The notes: generated from the sequence alone by a model not told the origin. A DNA stretch of 64,000 nucleotides from Bacillus sp. PK3_68 (GCF_003600835.1 NZ_NQYC01000001.1:3386001-3450000); one strand, 5' to 3'. Positions 44,346-52,914 are shown, counted from the first letter of the stretch. Translations and numbers: made by a program.

Positions 44346-44753
44346 GTGTCTTATCACGTTTTGCTCGTGCGAACGGCGGCTATTTTTGGTTTCATTGGGG
44401 CGATGATGGGCTCTCATATGGCAGGTGCAGGTTCTTATGCTTTCCGGCCGATCCATGCTCATATACTCGTTGTTGGCTGGCTAAGCTTGTTCGCTTTTGC
44501 TGCTTTCTATCGGATGTACGCGGTGCCGAGAAGTTCCAAGCTTGCAGGCGTGCATGTATGGAGTGCAATAATCGGTGCCATTGGGCTGACAGCAGGTATG
44601 TGGTTGTACCATATAAAGCCTTTTGGGTTGCCCGAAGCTTTTACGACAGTATGTTATATCGTGGGCGGCTCCATTTTATTGTTTAGTTTTTTATTATTTG
44701 TGTTTGTGTCATTTAAATATGGAAAAGATACTGATAAAGCCCCGAAGATGTAA
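44346..44753 (+). CDS. Four-helix membrane protein resembling the start of heme-copper oxidase subunit I
   Basis: A 135-residue protein with a GTG start behind GGGGGAGA and four predicted helices. The second helix region FRPIHAHILVVGWLSLFAFA contains a His-x-His and the HxHxxxxGW pattern found in cbb3-type and NO-reductase-like subunit I proteins and in small stand-alone membrane homologues. It is far too short to hold a full catalytic core; one or two heme-ligand-like histidines remain. It is convergent with nsrR, whose 3' end overlaps this gene's terminator. A link to NO or heme is possible from context but not shown. Confidence 0.75.
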   Translation: MSYHVLLVRTAAIFGFIGAMMGSHMAGAGSYAFRPIHAHILVVGWLSLFAFAAFYRMYAVPRSSKLAGVHVWSAIIGAIGLTAGMWLYHIKPFGLPEAFTTVCYIVGGSILLFSFLLFVFVSFKYGKDTDKAPKM

Positions 44754-44774
44754 GTCTAGTCTTCGGGGTTTTTT
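44740..44774 (+). terminator. Terminator overlapping the nsrR 3' end
   Basis: CCCCGAAGA pairs with TCTTCGGGG, followed by TTTTTT. The downstream arm and T-run lie within the last codons of convergent nsrR. Confidence 0.9.
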
Positions 44775-45202
44775 AACAGTAAGCTGCGCAGGGCTTCCGG
44801 ATTGGCTGCCAGGTCTTTCAGCGTGTAGCGGTCAAGTACAGAGAGATATGCTTGCAAGGCCTGAAAGAGGACGTGTTTCAAACCGCATACTGAGGTGATC
44901 GTACAGCGATTCGCTTCGGGATTAAAGCATTCCACCAAATGAAAATCATCTTCTGTTTGGCGGACCACTTTACCGATATTAATCTCTTCTGGCGGAAGAG
45001 CAAGTCGGATGCCGCCATTGCGTCCACGGATAGTTTCAATCAGCCCGAGCTTGCCCAGCTCATGGGTCACTTTCATTAAGTGGTTTTTCGAGATTTGATA
45101 AGCTTCTGCTATCTCTTTAATATTCGATAGCTCATCTTCCCGCTTAGAAGCTAAAAAGATCAATACGCGCAATGAATAATCAGTATAGAGAGTCAGTTTC
45201 AT
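44756..45202 (-). CDS. nsrR: NO-sensing Rrf2-family repressor NsrR
   Basis: A 148-residue Rrf2 protein with a winged HTH (TDYSLRVLIFLAS, IAEAYQISKNHLMKVTHELG, IRGRNGGIRLA). Three cysteines, Cys92, Cys100 and Cys106 (VECFNPEANRCTITSVCGLK), are exactly the [4Fe-4S] ligand positions of B. subtilis NsrR. NO damages the cluster and releases DNA. It is divergent from hmp, whose promoter carries a perfect NsrR-type palindrome. Confidence 0.94.
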   Translation of the reverse strand: MKLTLYTDYSLRVLIFLASKREDELSNIKEIAEAYQISKNHLMKVTHELGKLGLIETIRGRNGGIRLALPPEEINIGKVVRQTEDDFHLVECFNPEANRCTITSVCGLKHVLFQALQAYLSVLDRYTLKDLAANPEALRSLLLKNPED

Positions 45203-45296
45203 GTGTTCACCACTACCTTTGTCTTATGTTCATTATATATCCGGGTACGTGAGGAATCAAAGAATGTGAACATTTTATTACACAAATCAAAAAGCG

Positions 45297-45325
45297 TTGA
45301 TTTGATCGCAAAAAAGGATTATAAA
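45297..45325 (+). promoter_or_regulatory. SigA-type promoter of hmp
   Basis: TTGATT (45297-45302) and TATAAA (45320-45325), 17-nt spacer, immediately upstream of the NsrR palindrome. Confidence 0.75.
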
Positions 45326-45326
45326 T

Positions 45327-45349
45327 AAGATGTATTTAAAATACATCTT
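45327..45349. promoter_or_regulatory. NsrR operator at hmp
   Basis: A perfect 23-bp palindrome with 11-bp arms AAGATGTATTT and AAATACATCTT around a single A. It matches the AAGATG-x-ATTT type consensus for NsrR, sits one base after the -10 hexamer where binding would block transcription, and lies 28 nt before the hmp start. Confidence 0.88.
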
Positions 45350-45377
45350 TTAAAACTATCTTATTGGAGGGCTTAAT

Positions 45378-46586
45378 ATGCTATCCCAAAAAACTATTGA
45401 TATCGTGAAATCTACAGCTCCTGTACTTGAAGTAAAAGGGAAGGAAATTACTACCCATTTTTATCGAACAATGTTTCAGGACCATCCGGAACTTTTGGAT
45501 ATATTCAACCATGCCAATCAGGAAAAAGGCCGTCAGCAAACAGCACTGGCCAATACTGTGTATGCGGCAGCAAAATATATTGACCAATTGGAAGTGTTGA
45601 TTCCCGCCGTTAAGCAAATTGCTCATAAACACCGTAGTTTGGCAATTAAACCGGAGCATTATCCGATCGTTGGTGAATATTTATTAAAAGCAATTAAAGA
45701 AGTTCTGGGTGACGCAGCGACAGATGACATTATCAATGCGTGGGCAGAAGCATATGGGGCGATCGCAAAAGTGTTTATCGATACAGAAGCCCAACTGTAC
45801 AATGAGGCAAGTGAACAGCCAGGAGGCTGGTTAGACTTTAAAGAATTTGAAGTTGCAGACAAAGTAGAAGAAAGCTCTCTTATTACGTCTTTTTACTTAA
45901 AGCCAAAGGATGGCGTGCAGCTACCAACTTTCCACCCAGGACAATATATTACTGTCAAGCTTCACATCCCTGGTGAAGAACATATTGTTAATCGACAGTA
46001 CAGCTTATCAGCCGCCCCTAATGGTGAGTACTATCGTATCTCTGTAAAACGCGAGGCAGATCATCAGCCGGAAGGAAAAGCGTCTAACTACTTGCATGAT
46101 CACGTAAATAAAGACGACATCATAGAAGTAAGTGCACCTGCCGGAGACTTTTATCTTGATGTAGACAATAAGGCACCAGTTGTATTAATCAGTGGAGGAG
46201 TTGGAATTACTCCAACAATGAGCATGCTTGAAACACTTGCAGCAAACAACAGCAAACGTGAAATCGTCTTTATCCATGCTGCACGTAACGAAGAAGTACA
46301 TGCTTTTAAAGAGCATACTAAACAATTGGTAAGTGAACTAGAAAACGCTCGGGCATATGTGGCATACGGAGAGAAAAAGAAGGAGCAGACCATTTGCGAT
46401 GTGGAAGGACATATTAGTGCAGACTTCTTAAAAGAAGTTGTTCCTTCAAACAGCATCTGCTATGTTTGTGGTCCAGTGCCATTTATGGGAGCCGTTATTG
46501 GACATTTAAGCAAAAATGGCATTCCAGAAGAGCAAATTAAATTTGAATTCTTCGGGCCAGCGGTTCAGCTCCAGCAAGCACAATAA
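45378..46586 (+). CDS. hmp: Flavohemoglobin (NO dioxygenase) Hmp
   Basis: A 402-residue three-domain protein that converts NO and O2 to nitrate using NAD(P)H. Globin domain 1 to about 140 with the proximal heme His85 (IAHKHRSLAIKPEHYPIVG) and distal Tyr/Gln in HFYRTMF and EKGRQQTAL. FAD domain about 150-255 (VNRQYSLSAAPNGEYYRISV). NAD domain about 260-400 (VLISGGVGITPTMSMLE, YVCGPVPFMGAV). ATG behind GGAGGG. Controlled by the NsrR operator just upstream. It is the detoxifying counterpart to the nearby NO synthase. Confidence 0.96.
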   Translation: MLSQKTIDIVKSTAPVLEVKGKEITTHFYRTMFQDHPELLDIFNHANQEKGRQQTALANTVYAAAKYIDQLEVLIPAVKQIAHKHRSLAIKPEHYPIVGEYLLKAIKEVLGDAATDDIINAWAEAYGAIAKVFIDTEAQLYNEASEQPGGWLDFKEFEVADKVEESSLITSFYLKPKDGVQLPTFHPGQYITVKLHIPGEEHIVNRQYSLSAAPNGEYYRISVKREADHQPEGKASNYLHDHVNKDDIIEVSAPAGDFYLDVDNKAPVVLISGGVGITPTMSMLETLAANNSKREIVFIHAARNEEVHAFKEHTKQLVSELENARAYVAYGEKKKEQTICDVEGHISADFLKEVVPSNSICYVCGPVPFMGAVIGHLSKNGIPEEQIKFEFFGPAVQLQQAQ

Positions 46587-46589
46587 TCT

Positions 46590-46630
46590 AAAGAAAAAAG
46601 CCGGACTTCCTAAGTCCGGCTTTTTTCTTT
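46590..46630. terminator. Terminator between hmp and the EAL gene
   Basis: A long symmetrical stem, AAAGAAAAAAGCCGGACTT with its complement, around CCT. It serves hmp and probably the convergent gene. Confidence 0.93.
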
Positions 46631-46647
46631 ACACAGTTTTTCTCTAT

Positions 46648-48663
46648 TTATACAGCGCGGAATTTTTTGAAGAATTCATCTAATTCCTGTGCTTTTAATG
46701 GCTTGCTAATATTGTAGCCTTGTATCTCATCACAATTTAACGAAATAAGCGTTTGTAACTGTTCTTTTGTTTCTACTCCTTCTGCCACAATATGCAGCCG
46801 AAACAATTTTCCCAAATTAATGATCATTTGAACGAGTGCTTTTCCTTCCGGAGAAGTATTAATATCATCAATAAAGGACTTATCAATTTTTAATGAGTGA
46901 ATGGGCAACTTCTTTAAGTAAGTCAGTGAGGAAACCCCCGTACCAAAATCGTCAAGAGCAATAGAAATACGATCAGCTTTCAGACGCTCAATCACACTCA
47001 CTGCTGTATCAAGATTTTCCATAATCGATGTTTCAGTAATTTCTAATTCCAAGTGTTTGCTATCTAAGTTATATTTTTTCAATATGCTTGTGACTGTTCG
47101 ATGTAAGGCATCAGACAGAAACATAGGAGCGGAAATATTTACAGCTATCTTTTCAAGCGGGTGGTTATTGTTTCTCCATTCTTTCATTTGTCTGCATGCT
47201 TCATTTAAAATCCACTCCGTCAGTTCAGTAATAAAACCATTTTTTTCGGCAATAGGAATGAAGATGGAAGGCGGAACAAAGCCGAATAATGGGCTAGTCC
47301 AGCGAACAAGCACTTCGGCGCTCATAATCTTTTTCTGTTTCACATTATATTTAGGCTGATAGCATAAGTAAAATTCGTTGTTCTGCAGCGCTTCTCTAAA
47401 ACTCATAGCTATTTGCCTTTCTTTTTCGTTATCATGCGTTGTCGGAGTGTAAACGACGATTTGATTTTTGCCATTCCGTTTGGCAAAGTATAAGGCTTTT
47501 TCCGCTGCGGCATTTAACTGTTCGAATGTGATGCCATGGGCCGGAGCAAAAGAGATGCCGGCAGAGGCTGTCACGGTAACTGGATGCCTATTAATCACAA
47601 ACGGATCAGATAGCTTGTTGAGCAAGTTTTTTGCTTTTTCCAGCGCCTGCTGTTCGGTGTACTCTTCAATGAAAAGTACGGTAAATTTGTTTCCTTCCAT
47701 TCGGCTTAATAATCCTTCAGCGGGGATGAGCAATTCAAGCCGATTGGAAAAAGCCTTCATTAGCAAATTGCCATTTGTAAATCCAAACGTTTCGTTTACC
47801 CACATAAAGTTATCAATATCCAGCATGATTAACATGATTGATTTTTGTTGTTCCTTTAAATAAGAATCAGCGGTCACTTGAAGTTTCCGACGATTGGGCA
47901 AATCAGTCAGGTCATCATAATAAGCGAGTCGCATGGCGGTTTGTTGATCAAAAACAGCGATAGCTAGGAAAAAGATAAAGAGCAGGCCTAGCATAAAGAG
48001 AACGAGAAGAATGAGCGGCATGGGCTGTTCAACATGATGGCCATTATTAGTAAGGTGGCTTGCCATTGAAAAGTTTGCTGCTTTCATACCAGTGTAATGC
48101 ATACTGGCAATCCCGAGTCCCATTATCGTGCTTGCGATCAATTTATAAGAAAGTTTTTTCTTTTTGTTAAGCGAATAAAAAATATATAGTGACGCATAGG
48201 AAACCATGGCTGCTATGACGATGGACAAGAGGACGAGAGGCAATTGATAAGAAATGCTCGCATGCATTTTCATCGCGCTCATTCCCAAATAATGCATAGC
48301 TGCAATGGACAAACCGATAAGAAGGCCAGCGATTACAATAGTTCTGGTTTTTATTACTCTGTTATGGAGGGTGTAAAAAGCGATGCCCGAAGCTCCCGCC
48401 GCTGGGATCATTGATAGAAGAACCAATCCGATGTCATAATTAACATCAACTGGCAAGGAAAAAGCCAGCATGCCAATAAAGTGTACGGACCAGACGGTTA
48501 AGCCCATAGATATAGCAGCAAGAGATATCCACGAACTTCGCTTTTGACCACCAGAGGAAGTAATCCGTTCATTTAAATTTAACGTAACAAAAGATCCAAA
48601 AATGCCAATGATGATGGAAAGAAGAACGATGTCGCCTTGATAAAACTCTGATAAAGTTTTCAT
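46648..48663 (-). CDS. Membrane MHYT-GGDEF-EAL protein, likely c-di-GMP phosphodiesterase
   Basis: A 671-residue protein. About 1-235 is a seven-helix MHYT sensor domain with its repeats WSVHFIGM, AAMHYLGMSAM and ASMHYTGMKAA, proposed to bind copper or a diatomic ligand. About 240-405 is a GGDEF domain whose catalytic loop is degenerate: RMEGNKFTVLF stands where GG[DE]EF should be, so it is probably not a cyclase. About 415-665 is an EAL domain with EVLVRW, NISAPMF, ELEITETS, ALDDFGTGVSSL, KIDKSFI and AEGVET, the residues expected for hydrolysis of c-di-GMP. It lies back to back with motAB, so signalling that affects motility is plausible. Confidence 0.9.
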   Translation of the reverse strand: MKTLSEFYQGDIVLLSIIIGIFGSFVTLNLNERITSSGGQKRSSWISLAAISMGLTVWSVHFIGMLAFSLPVDVNYDIGLVLLSMIPAAGASGIAFYTLHNRVIKTRTIVIAGLLIGLSIAAMHYLGMSAMKMHASISYQLPLVLLSIVIAAMVSYASLYIFYSLNKKKKLSYKLIASTIMGLGIASMHYTGMKAANFSMASHLTNNGHHVEQPMPLILLVLFMLGLLFIFFLAIAVFDQQTAMRLAYYDDLTDLPNRRKLQVTADSYLKEQQKSIMLIMLDIDNFMWVNETFGFTNGNLLMKAFSNRLELLIPAEGLLSRMEGNKFTVLFIEEYTEQQALEKAKNLLNKLSDPFVINRHPVTVTASAGISFAPAHGITFEQLNAAAEKALYFAKRNGKNQIVVYTPTTHDNEKERQIAMSFREALQNNEFYLCYQPKYNVKQKKIMSAEVLVRWTSPLFGFVPPSIFIPIAEKNGFITELTEWILNEACRQMKEWRNNNHPLEKIAVNISAPMFLSDALHRTVTSILKKYNLDSKHLELEITETSIMENLDTAVSVIERLKADRISIALDDFGTGVSSLTYLKKLPIHSLKIDKSFIDDINTSPEGKALVQMIINLGKLFRLHIVAEGVETKEQLQTLISLNCDEIQGYNISKPLKAQELDEFFKKFRAV

Positions 48664-48835
48664 TTTATAGACCGTCTTTCTTTGTTTTTAGAATAATAAA
48701 TAAAAATCTAGTAATAGCCAAAAAAATAGAACATTTCCTGTAAATATTCGACAAAAATATACGATATATGTATAGTATCGACTTTCTTTTTCTTTTATTA
48801 AGTCTTTTTACCTGCAAAATACTTATGAAAATGAA

Positions 48836-48862
48836 TACAAAAAATTTTTTTTAAACCGATAT
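48836..48862 (+). promoter_or_regulatory. Candidate SigD promoter of motAB
   Basis: ACCGATAT (48855-48862) is one base from the SigD -10 (GCCGATAT). TACA (48836-48839) with a 15-nt spacer is a three-of-four match to the TAAA -35. It lies 37 nt before the motA start. Confidence 0.6.
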
Positions 48863-48898
48863 TAGATATACAAAAATAAAAATACAGGGTGAATGAGA

Positions 48899-49690
48899 AT
48901 GGATAAAAGTACAATTATAGGAATTATTCTTGGTGTTATCGCTGTTGGGGTAGGGATGGTGTTTAAAGGGGTCAGTCCAACAGTATTAATTAATCCGGCC
49001 GCACTTTTAATCATTTTACTTGGAACTGTCGCAACTATTGTGATCGCTTTTCCATCGAGTGAATTAAAAAAGCTGCCTAAGCTTTTCGGCATTATTTTTA
49101 AGAATAGAGAAATCATGTCTCCGCAAGAAGTCATCCGGCAATTCACTGGATGGGCAGAACTTGCAAGAAAAGAAGGATTGCTTGCTCTTGAGTCAAAGGT
49201 GAATGAAGTGGATGAACCATTTTTGAAGAATGGATTGAGCTTAGCTGTCGATGGACAAAATGCGGATTATATTCGTGATGTGATGAATGAGGAGCTTTCT
49301 GCAATGGAAGAACGGCATAATGCTGGGGCGAGCATGTTTGTTCAGGCAGGAACGTATGCACCAACACTTGGGGTACTTGGAGCAGTTATCGGTTTAATTG
49401 CAGCTCTTGGTAATATGAATGATACAGAAACGCTTGGACATGCTATTTCAGCTGCTTTCGTAGCAACCCTATTAGGGATATTTACCGGTTACGTGCTTTG
49501 GCATCCGTTCGCCAATAAGTTAAAGCGGAAGTCTAAACAAGAAATAAAAGTAAAAGAAATGATGATAGAAGGAGTTCTCTCTATTTTGGAAGGCGAAGCT
49601 CCGCGAGTGCTTGAGCAAAAGCTATCTTCTTACTTGCCTGCAGAGGAAAAGCGGAAACTAATTGAAGAAAGCGGCGAGCAAAATGGGTAA
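48899..49690 (+). CDS. motA: Flagellar motor stator protein MotA
   Basis: A 263-residue protein with four helices and a large cytoplasmic loop. It begins MDKSTIIGIILG from ATG 48899 (AGGGTGA at proper spacing; an in-frame ATG at 48893 is too close). The stator signatures LARKEGLLALESKV, FIRDVMN-like YIRDVMNEELSAME, QAGTYAPTLGVLGAVIGLIA and FVATLLGIFTGYVLWHPFA closely match B. subtilis MotA. With MotB it forms the H+-conducting stator. The stop overlaps motB by 8 bp. A SigD-like promoter precedes it. Confidence 0.95.
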   Translation: MDKSTIIGIILGVIAVGVGMVFKGVSPTVLINPAALLIILLGTVATIVIAFPSSELKKLPKLFGIIFKNREIMSPQEVIRQFTGWAELARKEGLLALESKVNEVDEPFLKNGLSLAVDGQNADYIRDVMNEELSAMEERHNAGASMFVQAGTYAPTLGVLGAVIGLIAALGNMNDTETLGHAISAAFVATLLGIFTGYVLWHPFANKLKRKSKQEIKVKEMMIEGVLSILEGEAPRVLEQKLSSYLPAEEKRKLIEESGEQNG

Positions 49691-50456
49691 GCGAAAGAAA
49701 CATCAAGAGCATGAACACATGGATGAATCGTGGCTCTTGCCTTATGCTGACTTGTTGACGCTGCTGCTCGCTTTATTTATCGTTTTATTTGCAATGAGTT
49801 CTGTAGACGCGAAAAAGTTTCAGCTTGTTTCCCAAGCATTTAACACGGCTTTTCAAGGAGGAACAGGCGTGATGGATTATCCGGAGTTATCCCCGCCTGA
49901 AACAACTTCCCAAAGTAAGTCTAATGATAAACAGTTGTCAGGATTAAAAGAACAGGATAAGAAAGAACTGGCTCACATGCAGCAGAAAATTAATCAATAT
50001 ATCGTAGATAATAAGCTGCAGAGTAAAGTAGAAACAGTGTTAAGTGGAGAAGGTCTTTTGCTGCGTATACGGGACAATGTGTTGTTTAATTCTGGTGTAG
50101 CCGAAATTAGGGAAGAGGATAAAAAAGCAGCGAGAGAGATTTCTAGACTGTTAGAAATGGATTTGCCCCGCATGGTTATTATTAGCGGACACACCGACAA
50201 CATTCCGATCAAAACAGCAGAGTTTGAATCAAACTGGGAGTTGAGTGCGATGAGAGCAGTCAACTTTATGAAAGTCATATTGGAAAATAACAAGCTTGAT
50301 CCCCGCCTATTTAGTGCAAAAGGATACGGTGAATACCAGCCGATTGCTTCAAATGAAACAGAAGCGGGTAGAACAAAGAACCGCCGTGTAGAAATATTAG
50401 TATTGCCGCAAGGAGAAACAGAAAATAACCAGCAAGTTCCCGCTTCAAAAAACTGA
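49683..50456 (+). CDS. motB: Flagellar motor stator protein MotB
   Basis: A 257-residue stator subunit from ATG 49683, overlapping motA. A basic N-terminus (MGKRKKHQEHEHMDESW) precedes a single helix carrying the proton-binding Asp in LLPYADLLTLLLALFIVLFA. A plug/linker region follows, then an OmpA-like peptidoglycan-binding domain (about 120-250; MVIISGHTDNIPIKT, NWELSAMRAVNFMKVILE, NRRVEILVLP). Anchors the stator to the wall. Resembles MotB (H+) rather than MotS in its N-terminus. An in-frame TTG at 49662 is a less likely start. Confidence 0.94.
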   Translation: MGKRKKHQEHEHMDESWLLPYADLLTLLLALFIVLFAMSSVDAKKFQLVSQAFNTAFQGGTGVMDYPELSPPETTSQSKSNDKQLSGLKEQDKKELAHMQQKINQYIVDNKLQSKVETVLSGEGLLLRIRDNVLFNSGVAEIREEDKKAAREISRLLEMDLPRMVIISGHTDNIPIKTAEFESNWELSAMRAVNFMKVILENNKLDPRLFSAKGYGEYQPIASNETEAGRTKNRRVEILVLPQGETENNQQVPASKN

Positions 50457-50481
50457 GCTAATCTATTGGTTCAGTTTTTTT
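50447..50481 (+). terminator. Terminator of motAB
   Basis: AAAAACTGA pairs with TTCAGTTTTT; the first arm overlaps the last codons of motB. Confidence 0.82.
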
Positions 50482-50561
50482 GTGTTTATGGAAAATTAGG
50501 AAGGGTATAGGAAAACGGTGAAATATACATACATAGAGTAAATAGGTGAAGGAGGCGCATT

Positions 50562-51944
50562 TTGGATAATTTTATTGCAGGGGTAGAAAAGTTTTCGGGA
50601 TGGCTATGGGGAGTACCTTTAATAGCTTTGTTAACAATTTCAGGTATTTTCATGACAATAAAACTAGGTTTCTTTCAATTTAGATATCCGCTTTATATTT
50701 TTCAGCAAACGTTAGGCAGCATTTTAAAAAAGCCAAAAGGCGAAGGTACGGTCACACCTTTGCAAGCTTTGACATCTGCTTTGTCCTCGACCATTGGAGC
50801 TGCAAACATCGTCGGCGTTCCAGCGGCGATTATGTTTGGTGGCCCGGGGGCTGTTTTCTGGATGTGGGTGATTGCTGTTATTGGCATGGCTATTAATTTC
50901 TCTGAAAGTGTATTATCTGTCCACTATCGAGAAAAAAATGAAGAAGGAGAATTTGTTGGTGGCCCGATGTATTATATGACGAAAGGGTTGAATATGAAAT
51001 GGCTGGGTGTGTGGTTTTCCTTCGCCTTAATGATTGAGCTGATTCCGAGCATTATGGTGCAAGGGAACTCAGTAGCTTCCACTATCTCGCAAACATTTAA
51101 GATTGACGGCCTTTATACAGGTATTGTGATGGCCGTGATTACTGGACTTGTTGTATTTGGAGGCATTAAGAGAATTGGCCGTGTAACAGAAATCTTTGTT
51201 CCTTTTATGGCGCTTTTTTATGTGGGAGGAGCTCTTGTCGTGCTGGCTTTAAATATTGACCAAGTGCCAACAGTTATTTCGTTGATTTTTTCTCATGCGT
51301 TTCAGCCGATGTCAGCTGTTGGCGGTTTTGCAGGAGCAGCGGTAGCTGAAACCATTCGCTGGGGATTTGCCAGAGGACTGTATTCGAATGAGGCAGGGCT
51401 AGGAACAACACCGATTGCTCACGCAGCAGCTCAAACGGATCACCCGGTGCGCCAAGGGTTTTGGGCTATCATCGGCATTGTCATCGATACGCTTGTTGTC
51501 TGTTCAGCGACAGCCTTTGTCGTGCTGTCAACAGGTGTATGGAAACAGGAAGGAGCTCTCGATGACCCATCGGCTTTAACGACGATTGCTTTTAAGGAAA
51601 GCTTTGGAGCCTTTGGAGGATTCCTCGTGACAGCTTCATTGATCTTTTTCGTTTTATCTACCGTTATCGTGGTTGTCTTTTATGGATCTAAGCAAGCAGA
51701 ATTTTTATTTAACTTAAAAGCAGCACAAGCGATTAAAGTTATTTATTTGGCGGCAATCATTTTAGGGGCTGTCGGTGCGGCAAAAACAATATGGTCATTC
51801 CTTGACTTGGCGCTCGCTGCCATTCTGCTGCCTAATATTATTGCTGTGCTCCTTCTGAGCGGAAAAGTCAAAGAATTAAAAAATGAATTCTTTGAATCGG
51901 AGAAGTATTACTTAAAAGATGTGAAGAAAAAGAAGATCAGCTAA
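50562..51944 (+). CDS. AGCS-family amino acid:cation symporter
   Basis: A 460-residue symporter of the alanine/glycine:cation family with about ten to eleven helices. Signatures: PLQALTSALSSTIGAANIVGV, GGPGAVFWMWVIA, GGPMYYMTKGLN, and WGFARGLYSNEAGLGTTPIAHAAAQTDHP, the substrate-site loop. It imports small amino acids with Na+ or H+. TTG start behind GGAGGCG. In the TM regions ANIVG replaces the more common GTGNI(V)G of AlsT, which is seen intact in the second family member at 52915-54272, so the two may differ in substrate or ion. Confidence 0.92.
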   Translation: MDNFIAGVEKFSGWLWGVPLIALLTISGIFMTIKLGFFQFRYPLYIFQQTLGSILKKPKGEGTVTPLQALTSALSSTIGAANIVGVPAAIMFGGPGAVFWMWVIAVIGMAINFSESVLSVHYREKNEEGEFVGGPMYYMTKGLNMKWLGVWFSFALMIELIPSIMVQGNSVASTISQTFKIDGLYTGIVMAVITGLVVFGGIKRIGRVTEIFVPFMALFYVGGALVVLALNIDQVPTVISLIFSHAFQPMSAVGGFAGAAVAETIRWGFARGLYSNEAGLGTTPIAHAAAQTDHPVRQGFWAIIGIVIDTLVVCSATAFVVLSTGVWKQEGALDDPSALTTIAFKESFGAFGGFLVTASLIFFVLSTVIVVVFYGSKQAEFLFNLKAAQAIKVIYLAAIILGAVGAAKTIWSFLDLALAAILLPNIIAVLLLSGKVKELKNEFFESEKYYLKDVKKKKIS

Positions 51945-51963
51945 ACCAGATGGCTGCTTTTAT

Positions 51964-51988
51964 GTTTATCTCTGCAGAAAGAGGGAAC
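51964..51988 (+). promoter_or_regulatory. Candidate SigB promoter of yfkM
   Basis: GTTTAT (51964-51969) and GGGAAC (51983-51988) with a 13-nt spacer match the general-stress SigB pattern GTTTAA-N12-15-GGGWAW. It lies 37 nt before the gene; B. subtilis yfkM is known to be SigB-dependent. Confidence 0.6.
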
Positions 51989-52025
51989 ATACAAAAGCGT
52001 ATAAAAAATGAAAGGGGTTTTCTCA

Positions 52026-52546
52026 TTGAGTAAAAAATTGCTGTATTAGTAACAGACATGGTGGAAGATTCCGAATACACAGAACCGGTGAATGCATATA
52101 AAGAAGCCGGCCATGAGGTTGTTACTATTGAAAAAGAAGCAGGAAAAGCAGTAAAAGGAAAACAAGGAGAAGCAACCATCGCCATTGATAAGGGGATTGA
52201 TGACGTAAGCCCAAGTGACTTTGACGCGCTGCTAATTCCGGGGGGCTTTTCACCAGACCAGTTGCGAGCAGATGATCGCTTTGTAAATTTTGCGAAAGCC
52301 TTCATGGATGAGAAAAAACCGGTGTTTGCTATTTGTCACGGTCCACAGCTGCTTATCACGGCCAAATCGTTGGAAGGCAGAAGTGCTACAGGATATAAGT
52401 CGATTAAAGTAGATATGGAATATGCAGGTGTTACTTACAAGGATGAGGAAGTGGTTGTTTGTCAAGATCAGCTTGTCACAAGCCGCACACCTGATGACAT
52501 TCCCGCTTTCAATAGAGAGTCGTTGAAGCTTCTTGCAAAAGAATAA
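52026..52546 (+). pseudogene. yfkM: DJ-1/PfpI-family general stress protein YfkM-like, frameshifted at codon 5
   Basis: Residues from the fifth codon on form a complete PfpI/DJ-1 domain: DFDALLIPGGFSPDQLR, the nucleophile elbow FAICHGPQLLITA and TSRTPDDIPAFNRES. The start TTG (52026, AAAGGGG upstream) followed by AGT AAA AAA reaches a TAG at once; one extra A in the A6 run (52032-52037) gives TTG AGT AAA AAA ATT GCT GTA, i.e. MSKKIAVLVTDMVEDSEY, the expected N-terminus. Without repair only a later internal start could be used. These proteins act as deglycases, proteases or chaperones in stress. Neighbour yfkK supports the YfkM identity. Likely a sequencing error. Confidence 0.85.
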
Positions 52547-52553
52547 ATGGAGA

Positions 52554-52581
52554 GAAGGCCGGTAAACTACCGGCTTTTTAT
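52554..52581 (+). terminator. Terminator of yfkM
   Basis: AAGGCCGGTA pairs with TACCGGCTTT, loop AAC, then T-run; the end touches the stop of convergent yfkK. Confidence 0.9.
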
Positions 52582-52799
52582 TTTCGCAAACTACCAAGTT
52601 CTTCAGCAATAGCTTGCATTTCACTTGGGCTGAAGTTACTTTTGCGGTTCACTAACTCATAAATTTCCTTTAAATCCTCATAAGAAGATTCGCTGAAGTG
52701 ATCCGGTTTAATAGCGCCGACATTTACCATGCGTAATTTTGTTGTGATTTGCTCTAGCATGTATTCAATATTTTCAGGGGATTTGACAGATAGATCCAC
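52578..52799 (-). CDS. yfkK: DUF1128/UPF0435 family protein YfkK
   Basis: A 73-residue, soluble, mostly helical protein. It matches YfkK of B. subtilis over [29 protein letters not shown] and the very conserved [17 protein letters not shown] end. The function of this family is unknown. Its end abuts the yfkM terminator. In B. subtilis yfkK and yfkM are near neighbours (with yfkL between), so this is a preserved fragment of that gene order. Confidence 0.9.
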   Translation of the reverse strand: MDLSVKSPENIEYMLEQITTKLRMVNVGAIKPDHFSESSYEDLKEIYELVNRKSNFSPSEMQAIAEELGSLRK

Positions 52800-52870
52800 G
52801 TTCTTTTCACCCTCTCCAGTAATTTGATAACATCATTTCACTTTTCATTTAGTTTGTCAATCAACTATTT

Positions 52871-52907
52871 AAAAAAACAGACTTTTAAAAAAGTCTGTTT
52901 TTTTTTA
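52871..52907 (-). terminator. Terminator of the reverse-strand AGCS gene
   Basis: AAACAGACTT pairs with AAGTCTGTTT around TTAAAA; A-tract left and T-tract right make it usable on both strands. Confidence 0.9.
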
Positions 52908-52914
52908 TGCTTTG

